A DNA stretch of 64,000 nt from Chersky-840 sp036511675 (GTDB taxonomy: Bacteria; Actinomycetota; Acidimicrobiia; Acidimicrobiales; UBA8190). The first letter of the stretch is position 1; every line of letters begins with the position of its first letter. Below are positions 8,542-16,143 of the stretch, piece by piece. Where the stretch lies: contig DATCBU010000102.1 in NCBI GenBank assembly GCA_036511675.1, positions 1-64,000 of the forward strand. Direction: 5' to 3'. The position numbers were made by a program, and so were the translations under genes. The notes below the pieces were generated by a model. The model made no database searches, was not told where the DNA came from, and worked only from the letters and a program-made list of their open reading frames with translations.

Positions 8542-9893
8542 GCAAGGCCAACTTCGAATTCCTCGATGCGCTGGGCCAGATCGCGCGCGACAAGGGAATC
8601 TCGGTGGAGACCCTCCTCGACGCCCTGGCCAACGCGCTGGTGGCGGCGTACAAGCGCATGCCCGGTGCCGCCGAGGAAGCCGTGGTCACCGTCGACCCCG
8701 AATCGGGGGAGATCCGGGTCTACGGCCAGGAGCTCGACGAGGACGGGAACGTGATCAGGGAGTGGGACGACACTCCCGACGACTTCGGTCGCATCGCGGC
8801 TCAGACGGCCAAGCAGGTCATCCTCCAGCGCATCCGCGAGGCCGAACGCGACCTCAAGTACGAGGAGTACGCCGGGCGCGAGGGCGACATCGTCACCGGC
8901 ATCGTGCAGCAGACCGACAACCGCTACACCCTGCTGGACCTGGGCAAGGTCGAGGCGCTGCTGCCCCAGGCGGAGCAGGTGCCCTACGAGCGCTACGAAC
9001 ACGGTGCGAGGCTCAAGGCCTACATCGTCGAGGTGCGCAAGACCACCAAGGGCCCCCAGATCGTGGTCAGCCGCAGTCACCCCGGGCTCGTCAAGCGCCT
9101 CTTCGAGTTGGAGGTCCCCGAGATCTCCTCGGGGGTGGTGGAGATCAGGGCGGCGGCACGCGAGCCGGGGCACCGCACCAAGATCGCGGTGTGGTCCAAC
9201 GACCCCAACGTCGACCCCGTCGGCGCGTGCGTGGGGGCACGCGGGTCACGGGTCAGGATGGTGACCAACGAGCTTCGGGGTGAGCGCATCGACGTGGTCC
9301 CCTTCGCCGACGACCCCGTCGAGTTCATCCAGGCCGCGCTGCAGCCGGCGCGGGTGCGGGAGGTTCGACTCGACGACGACACGGGGATCGCCACGGTGGT
9401 GGTGAGCGACTACCAACTCTCGCTGGCCATCGGCAAGGAGGGCCAGAACGCCCGACTGGCGGCCCGGCTCACGGGATGGCGGATCGACATCAAGAGCGAG
9501 ACCCAGCTGGCCGAGGAAGAGGCCGGCTACGGCGAAGAGTGGGCCGAGGGGGAGTGGGTGGAGAACGAGGCCGGCGAGATGGTGTGGCAGCCGGCCGAGG
9601 GTGGCGAGGCCGTGTCGGCGGCGGAGTGGTCGCGTGTGGCCTCGGGCGAGGAGTCCGAGACCAAGCCGGGCGAGGAGTCCGAGACCAAGTCGGGCGAGCA
9701 GGCCGCAGAGAAGCCGGGCGAGCAGGCCGCACAGAAGCCGGGCGAGCAGGCCGCACAGAAGCCCGACGCGAAGCCCGGTGCCGAACCCGACAAGCCCGGC
9801 GACGACCCGGTGGTGCCGGAGCAAGCGATAGAGCACAAGCCCGACGAGACCGTCGACGTCGAGTCGCCGGGCGAGCCGGAGAGCACCGCATAG
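8538..9893 (+). CDS. nusA: Transcription termination/antitermination factor NusA
   Basis: RNA-polymerase-bound factor controlling pausing, termination and antitermination. The start is the ATG overlapping the rimP stop: MSKANFEFLDALGQIARDKG is a typical NusA N-terminus. The order is an N-terminal polymerase-binding domain (1-110), S1 domain from about 113 (GDIVTGIVQQ), KH1 (HRTKIAVWSNDPNVDPVGAC) and KH2 (LSLAIGKEGQNARLAARLTGW), ending near residue 330. The acidic tail to residue 451 contains five 8-residue tandem repeats (GEESETKP and GEQAAQKP types). E. coli-type C-terminal acidic repeat domains are absent, as in other actinomycetes. It probably affects its own operon through the leader hairpin (inference). 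Confidence 0.96.
   Translation: MSKANFEFLDALGQIARDKGISVETLLDALANALVAAYKRMPGAAEEAVVTVDPESGEIRVYGQELDEDGNVIREWDDTPDDFGRIAAQTAKQVILQRIREAERDLKYEEYAGREGDIVTGIVQQTDNRYTLLDLGKVEALLPQAEQVPYERYEHGARLKAYIVEVRKTTKGPQIVVSRSHPGLVKRLFELEVPEISSGVVEIRAAAREPGHRTKIAVWSNDPNVDPVGACVGARGSRVRMVTNELRGERIDVVPFADDPVEFIQAALQPARVREVRLDDDTGIATVVVSDYQLSLAIGKEGQNARLAARLTGWRIDIKSETQLAEEEAGYGEEWAEGEWVENEAGEMVWQPAEGGEAVSAAEWSRVASGEESETKPGEESETKSGEQAAEKPGEQAAQKPGEQAAQKPDAKPGAEPDKPGDDPVVPEQAIEHKPDETVDVESPGEPESTA
9645..9764 (+). repeat. 24-bp x5 in-frame tandem repeat in nusA tail
   Basis: Five consecutive 24-bp units encode GEESETKP, GEESETKS, GEQAAEKP, GEQAAQKP and GEQAAQKP. The last two units differ hardly at all at DNA level, suggesting recent duplication by slippage. 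The repeats lie wholly in the disordered C-terminal tail of NusA. Confidence 0.9.
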
Positions 9894-10228
9894 CCCCCCG
9901 CCGCACCTGCGTCGGCTGTCGCCGGGCGGTGGCGCCGGTCGAATTGGTCCGGCTCACCTCCGGGGCCCACGGGGAATTGGTGATCGGCCCCGGGCCGGGG
10001 CGAGGTGCGTGGTTGTGCCGGGACTCGCCCTCGTGCCTCGACCAGGCGGTGCGCCGCCAGGCGTTGGGGCGGGCCCTGCGTGCCGATGTGGTGCCCGAGG
10101 CGGTCGAAGGTCTCCGTAAGCTGCTGCGAGGCAGTGTGTCGTCCGGCGAAGCCGGTGCCCAGGTGTGCGAGGATGGTGGGTCGGACCGGGTACCCGGTTC
10201 GCCCCCGAACGAACAAGAAGGACCGTAG
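9890..10228 (+). CDS. ylxR: YlxR family RNA-binding protein, probable AUA start
   Basis: YlxR (DUF448) proteins are small nucleic-acid-binding proteins encoded between nusA and infB. The core PRRTCVGCRRAVAPVELVRL is the family hallmark, followed by GRGAWLCRDSPSCLDQAVRRQALGRAL. No ATG, GTG or TTG exists in frame between deep inside nusA and the CVGC motif. The only sensible start is ATA at 9890, overlapping the nusA stop as ATAG, with GGAGAG (9878-9883) exactly 6 nt upstream. It would give a 112-residue protein of normal length whose N-terminus (M)APRRTCVGC matches family members. The C-terminal 30 residues are not conserved. The gene itself is certain; the start codon is inference. Confidence 0.88.
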   Translation: MAPRRTCVGCRRAVAPVELVRLTSGAHGELVIGPGPGRGAWLCRDSPSCLDQAVRRQALGRALRADVVPEAVEGLRKLLRGSVSSGEAGAQVCEDGGSDRVPGSPPNEQEGP

Positions 10229-10234
10229 GAGCCC

Positions 10235-13021
10235 TTGCCGAAGAAGATACGCGTCTACGAGCTGGCACGTGAGCTCGGCCTAACGAACAAGGAGGCCCTC
10301 GACCTCTGCCTGGCGTTGGGCATCGGGGTGAAGAGCCACTCCTCCTCGATCGAGGACGCCCAAGCCGACCGAGTGCGGCGGAAGGCCGACAGCGAGGGGC
10401 TTCGTCGCGCCGTCTCGCCCGAGGAGCCCGCCGAGCAGAAGCCGGCCCGGGCCACCACCACCCGGCCCGGACGAACCCTCGAGGAGCCCGCCGCCTCGAC
10501 CGGGCCCGACGCGCCCGGGTCGTCGTCGGTGACCGAGTCCCCCACGTCGACGCCCACCGCACCGGCGACCAAGGCACCGGGCCCCACCCCGGCGGCGCCG
10601 CCGCCCGTGACCCCGACGCCCGACCGCCAACGGCTCGTCACGAGCCGTCCCGCCAGCGAGGTCTCGGTCCCGTCGTCGCCGGCGGCGCGCCCCCCGTCTC
10701 CTCCCGCGGCTCGACCCACTCCTCCGCCCGCGGCGCGCCCGCCGTCGGCCCCGCCTCGCACCGCGCCGCCCGCGGTGGCCGGGTCCGCTCCTGCCGCTGC
10801 GCCGGATCTGGGCGCCGCGCCGTCGCGTCCCGCTCCGGGCTCGCCTCCCGCCCCTCGGGTGCGACCCCCCATGAGCTCGTCGGGCCGACCCATCCCTCCA
10901 CCTCCCGGGCCTCCCCGTGCCAATGGACGACCCATCCCGCCGCCCCCCGGCCGGCGACCCCCCGCCGGTGCCCCGCGCCCCGGCGGCGGTCCCGGAGCAG
11001 GAGCCCGTCCGGGGATGGGCGGGGCGCGCCCCGGCGGTGGGCCTCCCGGTCGGGGTGGACCCGGCGGTGGCGGCGGCTTCGGCGGCCGTCCCGGCGGTGG
11101 ACCGCCCCCACCCGGACTGCGAGGCGGGCCCGGTGGCAGGGGCCGACCTCCTCAGCGTCGTCCCCGACGCCGTCGTCGGAACCTCGAAGAGCTCGAGCCG
11201 ACGCAGCTCACCACCTACACGCCCTCCAACGCCCCGGTCCCTGATTTCGAGGTCATCGTGGAGCGGGGCTCCACGCCGCGCGAGCTCGGGCCCAAGCTCA
11301 ATCGCTCTGCCGGAGACGTGATCCGGTTCCTGTTCCTCCAAGGCGAAGTGGTCACCGCCGCCCAGTCGCTCAGTGACGACATGATCGAGCTGTTCGCGGC
11401 CGAGATCGGCGCCCAGATCCGCCTCGTCGACCGGGGCGAGGAGCAAGAGGCCGAGCTCCAGGCGAAGTACTTCGAAGAAGAAGAGGAAGAGCGCGTGGAG
11501 GACCTCCGTCCTCGTCCGCCGGTCGTCACCGTCATGGGCCACGTCGACCACGGCAAGACACTGCTGCTCGACCGCATCCGCCACGCCAACGTCGTTTCCG
11601 GAGAAGCAGGCGGGATCACCCAGCACATCGGCGCCTATCAGACCGAGGCCGGGGGACACCGGATCACCTTCATCGACACACCGGGCCACCAGGCCTTCAC
11701 CGCCATGCGGGCCCGAGGTGCGGAGGTGACCGACATCGTGGTCCTCGTGGTCGCCGCCGACGACGGCGTCATGCCCCAGACCGTGGAGGCCATCGACCAC
11801 GCCCGGGCGGCGGGGGTACCCATCGTCGTCGCCCTCAACAAGATCGACCGCGGCGACGCCGATGTGAACAGGGTCCTGCAGCAGCTGTCCGAACAGGGGC
11901 TCACGCCCGAGGCCTGGGGTGGAGACACCATCGTGGTCCAAGTGTCGGCATTGCAGAACGAGGGGGTCGACGACCTCCTCGAGCAGCTGGCTGTCGTGGC
12001 CGAGCTCGAAGAGCTCCAGGCCAGTCCCGAGGCACGGGGGCGCGGCGTGGTGCTCGAGGCGAACCTGGAATCGGGCCGCGGCCCGGTGGCGACGGTCATC
12101 GTCCAGAGCGGGACGTTGCGGGTGGGGGACTCGGTCGTGGCCGGCGCGGCGTGGGGCAAGGTGAAGGCGCTCATCGACGACCGGGGCGAACAGGTGAAAG
12201 AGGCCCCCCCGTCGACGCCCGTGCAGGTGCTCGGTTTCTCCGAGCCCCCCTCGGCGGGTGACGAGTTCCGGGTCACCTCCGACCAGACCACGGCCCGCAC
12301 CATCGGTGAGACGCGCGAGCACCGGTATCGCGTCGCCGGGCACGCCCCGTCTCCGACGGCACCCGGGGCCAAGCTCGAGGATCTCTTCGAGCAGATCCAG
12401 CGGGGCGAGGCCGCCACGCTCAACCTCATTCTCAAGAGCGACGTCCAGGGCACCCTGGAAGCCATCACCGACAGCTTGCGCAAGCTGGAGCGACCAGACG
12501 TCAAGTTGAGCTTCGTCCACCGGGGCGTGGGTGGGATCACCGAATACGACGTCCAATTGGCGGTGGCCTCGAACGCCACCATCATCGGGTTCAACGTCCG
12601 ACCCGACCGCCGCGCCCGCGAGATGGCCGTCGAGCGCGGCGTGGGCATCCGGACCTACGAGGTGATCTACAAGCTCCTCGAGGACATCGAAGCGGCCATG
12701 GTGGGAATGCTGGCCCCCGAATTCGAAGAGATCGTCACGGGCGAGGCCGAGGTGCGCGAAGTGTTCCGGGTGCCGCGCATCGGTGCGGTGGCCGGCTGCT
12801 ACGTGCGCGACGGTGTGATCACACGGGGGTCCAAGGTCCGATTCCTGCGTGAGAGTGTCATCATCTGGAAGGGTGCCATCACCTCGCTACGCCGATTCAA
12901 AGACGACGTGCGCGAGGTCCAGGCGGGCTTCGAGTGCGGCATCGGGCTGTCGGACTTCCAGGACCTCAAAGACGGCGACATCATCGAGACCTTCGAGGAG
13001 CGCGAGATCCCTCGGACCTGA
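10235..13021 (+). CDS. infB: Translation initiation factor IF-2
   Basis: GTPase that brings fMet-tRNA to the 30S subunit and promotes subunit joining. The TTG start gives MPKKIRVYELARELGLTN, the normal IF2 N-terminal subdomain, with AGGAG just upstream. Residues about 65-310 form a long Pro/Gly/Ala/Arg-rich linker, then IF2_N, then the G domain with GHVDHGKT (435-442), DTPGHQ and NKID. Domains II to IV follow (ending GDIIETFEEREIPR). At 928 residues it is typical for actinomycetes. It lies 6 bp after ylxR and is followed by a 118-bp gap with an inverted repeat before rbfA. Confidence 0.97.
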   Translation: MPKKIRVYELARELGLTNKEALDLCLALGIGVKSHSSSIEDAQADRVRRKADSEGLRRAVSPEEPAEQKPARATTTRPGRTLEEPAASTGPDAPGSSSVTESPTSTPTAPATKAPGPTPAAPPPVTPTPDRQRLVTSRPASEVSVPSSPAARPPSPPAARPTPPPAARPPSAPPRTAPPAVAGSAPAAAPDLGAAPSRPAPGSPPAPRVRPPMSSSGRPIPPPPGPPRANGRPIPPPPGRRPPAGAPRPGGGPGAGARPGMGGARPGGGPPGRGGPGGGGGFGGRPGGGPPPPGLRGGPGGRGRPPQRRPRRRRRNLEELEPTQLTTYTPSNAPVPDFEVIVERGSTPRELGPKLNRSAGDVIRFLFLQGEVVTAAQSLSDDMIELFAAEIGAQIRLVDRGEEQEAELQAKYFEEEEEERVEDLRPRPPVVTVMGHVDHGKTLLLDRIRHANVVSGEAGGITQHIGAYQTEAGGHRITFIDTPGHQAFTAMRARGAEVTDIVVLVVAADDGVMPQTVEAIDHARAAGVPIVVALNKIDRGDADVNRVLQQLSEQGLTPEAWGGDTIVVQVSALQNEGVDDLLEQLAVVAELEELQASPEARGRGVVLEANLESGRGPVATVIVQSGTLRVGDSVVAGAAWGKVKALIDDRGEQVKEAPPSTPVQVLGFSEPPSAGDEFRVTSDQTTARTIGETREHRYRVAGHAPSPTAPGAKLEDLFEQIQRGEAATLNLILKSDVQGTLEAITDSLRKLERPDVKLSFVHRGVGGITEYDVQLAVASNATIIGFNVRPDRRAREMAVERGVGIRTYEVIYKLLEDIEAAMVGMLAPEFEEIVTGEAEVREVFRVPRIGAVAGCYVRDGVITRGSKVRFLRESVIIWKGAITSLRRFKDDVREVQAGFECGIGLSDFQDLKDGDIIETFEEREIPRT

Positions 13022-13046
13022 GTCGCCCCGTCGTCCCCGGTCCGGC

Positions 13047-13099
13047 GCGCACCGCCGTAGCAGTCGGCGCCGCCGCGGTCCGCCCGGGCGGCGGTGCGC
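13047..13099 (+). repeat. Inverted repeat in the infB-rbfA gap
   Basis: GCGCACCGCCG (13047-13057) pairs with CGGCGGTGCGC (13089-13099), 11 bp, around a 31-nt GC-rich loop that can itself fold. It lies in the longest gap of this operon. It may be a processing or partial termination site, but at this GC content such pairing is only weak evidence. Confidence 0.4.
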
Positions 13100-13139
13100 C
13101 GCCACGATGCAGGAGCCGCGCTCGCAGAGGAGATTGTCA

Positions 13140-13550
13140 ATGCCCGGACGCCGGCGCGAAAAGAGAGCCCCCGCTTCGTACCCCCGGACCGCTCGGGTCA
13201 ACGAGGTCCTGCGCGAGGTGGTGGCCGAGGCGCTCGAACGGATGGCCGACACCGACGATCGGCTCCGCCTTCTCACCGTGACATCGGTCGCCATCACGCC
13301 CGACCTGTCGCGCGCCACGGTGTATCTGAGCTCGCTGCCCGGGCCCGCCGTGGAAGCGCTGGCCGAACAGCGCACCCAGTTGCAGAGGACCATCGGGCGC
13401 GAGGTGCGGATGAAGCGCACCCCGCTGCTCGTGTTCGAGTCGGATCCCGCCGTGGCGCACGGTCTGCGCGTCGAGGAGATCCTCCGCAACCTGCGAGCCT
13501 CTCCCGATGCTCCCGACGGGGCGGGGGGTGACGATGCCGGAGCCGATTAG
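13140..13550 (+). CDS. rbfA: Ribosome-binding factor A
   Basis: Small KH-fold protein for late 16S rRNA 5' end maturation and cold adaptation. ATG 13140 has GAGGAG 7 nt upstream and gives 136 residues. Features are a basic N-terminus, then RTARVNEVLREVVAEALERM, DLSRATVYLSSLPG, and an RMKRTPLLVFESDPA strand followed by a final helix with VEEILRNL. An acidic Gly/Asp tail follows. The 3' end overlaps truB by 17 bp. Confidence 0.92.
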   Translation: MPGRRREKRAPASYPRTARVNEVLREVVAEALERMADTDDRLRLLTVTSVAITPDLSRATVYLSSLPGPAVEALAEQRTQLQRTIGREVRMKRTPLLVFESDPAVAHGLRVEEILRNLRASPDAPDGAGGDDAGAD

Positions 13551-14466
13551 CCGGAGCGGGGCGTCTGAGACCGTCGGCATGGTGGTGGTGGACAAGGAGG
13601 CCGGCTGGACCTCGCACGATGCGGTGGCCCGGTGCCGGCGCATCTTCTCCCAGCGCCGGGTGGGCCACGCCGGGACCCTCGACCCCGACGCCACCGGCGT
13701 CCTGCTGGTCGGGCTTGGTCGGTTCACCCGCATGTTGCGGTTCCTCTCCGGCCTTCCCAAGTCCTATGAGGCCGAGGTGGTGCTGGGGAGTGCCACCACC
13801 ACGCTCGACGCATCGGGCCAGGTCACCGGGACGTGGGACATGTCCGGGGTCACTCTGGCCGAGGTCCGAAGCGCGGCGGCGACGCTCACGGGCGTCGTGG
13901 ACCAGGTGCCACCCATGGTCTCGGCCCGCAAGGTGGGTGGGCGGCGACTGCACGAGTTGGCCCGGGCCGGGATCGAGGTCGAGCGCGCCGCGCGCCCGGT
14001 CACCGTGGCTCGCTTCGACGTGGACCGGGCGCCGCACGACGAGCTCGGGGTGTTTCGCATCGAGGTGGATTGCTCGACGGGGACCTACGTCCGTGTCCTC
14101 GCCGCCGACCTGGGCCAGGCGCTGGGCGGGGGTGCGCATCTCCGCCGGCTGCGTCGGACGCGCATCGGTTCGTTCGGCGTCGACGAGGCCGTGGCACTGG
14201 GGGCGATCACCGAGGCGCACGTGCGCAGTCCCGCACAGGCGTTGCGGGACCTGTCGCCGGTCGAGCTCGACGCCGCGACGGCGCGGTCGGTCTCCCACGG
14301 CCTGGCCCTCGACCGGGTGTCGGTGGGAGCGACGGGCGACGGGCCGTGGGCGCTGCGGGATGGACGCGGGCACCTGCTGGCGGTCTATGAAGCCGCCGAC
14401 ACCGATCGCATGATGGCGTCGTGCGTGCTGGCGCAACGCACCGGGGACGAAGACGGGCACGGGTAA
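13534..14466 (+). CDS. truB: tRNA pseudouridine(55) synthase
   Basis: Makes pseudouridine at position 55 of the T-loop of most tRNAs. The product has VDKEAGWTSHDAVARCRRI, then HAGTLDPDATGVLLVGLG containing the catalytic Asp (near residue 50), and GTYVRVLAADLGQALGGGAHL. The start is ambiguous: ATG 13534 follows a G-rich stretch; GTG 13528 and ATG 13507 are in frame. With 13534 the protein is 310 residues. The C-terminal 60 residues resemble a short PUA-like extension. The TAA stop coincides with the -10 box proposed for ribF. Confidence 0.94.
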   Translation: MPEPISRSGASETVGMVVVDKEAGWTSHDAVARCRRIFSQRRVGHAGTLDPDATGVLLVGLGRFTRMLRFLSGLPKSYEAEVVLGSATTTLDASGQVTGTWDMSGVTLAEVRSAAATLTGVVDQVPPMVSARKVGGRRLHELARAGIEVERAARPVTVARFDVDRAPHDELGVFRIEVDCSTGTYVRVLAADLGQALGGGAHLRRLRRTRIGSFGVDEAVALGAITEAHVRSPAQALRDLSPVELDAATARSVSHGLALDRVSVGATGDGPWALRDGRGHLLAVYEAADTDRMMASCVLAQRTGDEDGHG

Positions 14467-14469
14467 CCT
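14464..14469 (+). promoter_or_regulatory. -10 box TAACCT, leaderless ribF
   Basis: TAACCT ends 6 nt before the ribF GTG and overlaps the truB stop. With a normal 6-7 nt distance from -10 to the start site, transcription would begin at the start codon itself. The same arrangement occurs at several other genes in this window. Confidence 0.5.
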
Positions 14470-14475
14470 CGTCCC

Positions 14476-15438
14476 GTGGAGGTTGTCGACGGCCCCGAAC
14501 ATTGCACCGCTCCCGCCGGAGGCTCGGCGGTCACCATCGGTGCCTACGACGGTGTCCACCTCGGGCATCGCCACCTCCTGGCCGAGCTCCGGCGCCAGGC
14601 CGCGGCGCGCCGACTGGCGAGTGTCGTCGTGACCTTCGACCGCCACCCGGCGACGGTGGTCCGTCCCCAATCGGCCCCGCCGATCCTCACCGACCGCGAG
14701 CAGAAGCTCGAGCTTCTGGCGTCGGCCGGCATCGACCTCACGCTGGTGGTGCCCTTCGACGCGGCGAGGGCCAATGAGACGGCGCAGGATTTCGTGCTCG
14801 AGGTCCTCGTCGGGGCCCTGGGGGCTCGCCTGGTGGTGGTGGGCGAGGACTTCCACTTCGGGCACGGGCGCGCCGGCAACGTGGAGCTGTTGACCGAGAT
14901 GGGATCGCGCCACGGATTCGAGGTCGTGGGCCTGGCCCTCGAGGGGGACGGCGCCAACCAGGTGGTGTCGTCGACACGCATCCGCCAGCTCCTGGCGTCG
15001 TGTGACGTCGCCGCCGCCGCCACGCTCCTGGGTCGCCCCCACCAGGTCCGCGGTGTCGTCGTGCACGGTGACGGTCGAGGAGGCTCCGAGCTCGATTTCC
15101 CGACCGCCAACGTGGCGGTGCCCGAGGGCGTGGCCATGCCCGGCGAGGGGATCTACGCCAGCTGGTACGAGCGGCCCGACGGGTCGGTCCACGCTGCAGC
15201 CGCCTCGTTGGGGCGCCGTCCCACCTTCCACGCCTCGGCCGACGCGCCCGTGCTCGAGGTGTTCCTGCTGGACTTCACCGGCGACCTCTACGGCGAGCAG
15301 GCCCGGGTCTCCTTCGTGAGCCATCTGCGGGAGGAGCGCCGTTTCGACTCCACCGAGGCTCTCGTGCACCAGATGACCGCGGACGTGGCCGCGGCGCGAA
15401 CCGTCCTGGGGCCGGCCCCCAGCCGGCCGTCGTCCTGA
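14476..15438 (+). CDS. ribF: Bifunctional riboflavin kinase/FAD synthetase
   Basis: Phosphorylates riboflavin to FMN and adenylylates FMN to FAD. The N-terminal nucleotidyltransferase domain shows TIGAYDGVHLGH (residues about 21-32), VVVGEDFHFGHGRAGN, and SSTRIRQLL. The C-terminal kinase domain has GRPHQVRGVVVHGDGRGGSEL and FPTANVAVPEG, and ends with FVSHLREERRFDS. The 320 residues are typical. GTG 14476 follows the truB stop by 9 bp without a Shine-Dalgarno sequence; a TAACCT box suggests an additional leaderless transcript. Confidence 0.96.
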   Translation: MEVVDGPEHCTAPAGGSAVTIGAYDGVHLGHRHLLAELRRQAAARRLASVVVTFDRHPATVVRPQSAPPILTDREQKLELLASAGIDLTLVVPFDAARANETAQDFVLEVLVGALGARLVVVGEDFHFGHGRAGNVELLTEMGSRHGFEVVGLALEGDGANQVVSSTRIRQLLASCDVAAAATLLGRPHQVRGVVVHGDGRGGSELDFPTANVAVPEGVAMPGEGIYASWYERPDGSVHAAAASLGRRPTFHASADAPVLEVFLLDFTGDLYGEQARVSFVSHLREERRFDSTEALVHQMTADVAAARTVLGPAPSRPSS

Positions 15439-15513
15439 GGCGTCCGACCTGGCGTTGTGTGCCCGGGAGGGGACGTGGGGGGGAGGCCGTCGTGGGCGTC
15501 TGGGGATCTGCCC

Positions 15514-15522
15514 TGCTAAAGT
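15514..15522 (+). promoter_or_regulatory. Extended -10 promoter of rpsO
   Basis: TG at 15514-15515 followed by TAAAGT at 15517-15522 forms an extended -10 in the 182-bp gap after ribF. A start near 15529 would give a leader of about 90 nt carrying the hairpin at 15532-15550. Confidence 0.6.
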
Positions 15523-15531
15523 GAGGTCCCA

Positions 15532-15550
15532 GCCGGGACGCCGTCCCGGT
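15532..15550 (+). promoter_or_regulatory. Hairpin at the 5' end of the rpsO leader
   Basis: CCGGGAC (15533-15539) pairs with GTCCCGG (15543-15549) around a GCC loop, extended by one G-U pair. It begins within a few bases of the predicted transcript start. It could stabilise the mRNA or take part in S15 autoregulation, which is known in several phyla with different structures; this role is inference. Confidence 0.45.
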
Positions 15551-15620
15551 CGGATCCGGATCGGGGTGGACGTGGTTTCGCCCGGCCGTCCCTGAGCAAT
15601 TCCGAGGTCGTTCCCCCCAT

Positions 15621-15878
15621 ATGACCGAAAAGTCCGCGACGATCGCCGAACATCGCCTGCACGAGACCGACACCGGCTCGCCCGAGGTGCAGATAGCGCT
15701 CCTTACCGAGCGCATCACACTCCTCACCGAGCACCTGAAGGTCCACAAGGGCGATCATCACACCCGGCGAGGTCTGATGAAGATCATCGGCCGGCGGCGC
15801 AGGCTTCTCGATTACGTGCGGGACAACGACGTCGAGCGTTACCGGTCGATCATCGGCCGGCTCGGCATCCGCCGCTAA
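15621..15878 (+). CDS. rpsO: 30S ribosomal protein S15
   Basis: Primary 16S rRNA binding protein of the platform. The 85-residue product has the standard pattern: HETDTGSPEVQIALLTERI, LKVHKGDHHTRRGLMKIIGRRRRLLDYV, and YRSIIGRLGIRR at the end. The ATG is preceded by a weak purine stretch. It has its own promoter and precedes pnp, the order found across bacteria. Confidence 0.98.
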   Translation: MTEKSATIAEHRLHETDTGSPEVQIALLTERITLLTEHLKVHKGDHHTRRGLMKIIGRRRRLLDYVRDNDVERYRSIIGRLGIRR

Positions 15879-15884
15879 GCAGTC

Positions 15885-15934
15885 GGCTCCCGCCCCGGCC
15901 GACCGGTCGGACACGGGAGCCAACCTCGGGTTGG
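15885..15934 (+). promoter_or_regulatory. Two adjacent hairpins between rpsO and pnp
   Basis: First stem: GGCTCCCG (15885-15892) with CGGGAGCC (15914-15921), enclosing the 12-bp palindrome CCGACCGGTCGG (15899-15910). Second stem: CCAACC (15920-15925) with GGTTGG (15929-15934), loop TCG. They start 6 nt after the rpsO stop. In E. coli this gap carries the rpsO terminator and the RNase III-cut pnp leader stem. A similar terminator or processing role here is inferred from position. The remaining 200 bp up to pnp show no other clear element. Confidence 0.55.
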
Positions 15935-16143
15935 ACATCCCCGCCCGGGCAGAGGGCGGACAATCCGCCCGACAGACCGAAGGGCACCTGACCAGCGATC
16001 AGCTGCCAGTCGCCGGTCACCTGCGCCGCGTTGCGCCACCACCGATCATCTCGATCGGACCGGAGGACACGCAGCGACGTGCGGGAGGTGGTCGACCACT
16101 GGGAACTGGCCTGGCGCGGTGTCCTCGAGAAATGAGGAGACAA

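Noticed and set aside
9476..9889. Upstream in-frame ATG (9476) as start of ylxR
   Set aside because: Would overlap nusA by over 400 bp and add a low-complexity Arg/Gly tail that mirrors the nusA repeats in another frame.
10280..12556. Long minus-strand open frame (758 codons) opposite infB, and similar ones opposite cdsA/dxr, pnp, dapF/hflX, murG and murC
   Set aside because: They mirror genuine + strand genes, encode low-complexity His/Arg/Gly-rich sequence without domains, and are expected at 70% GC where stop codons are rare.
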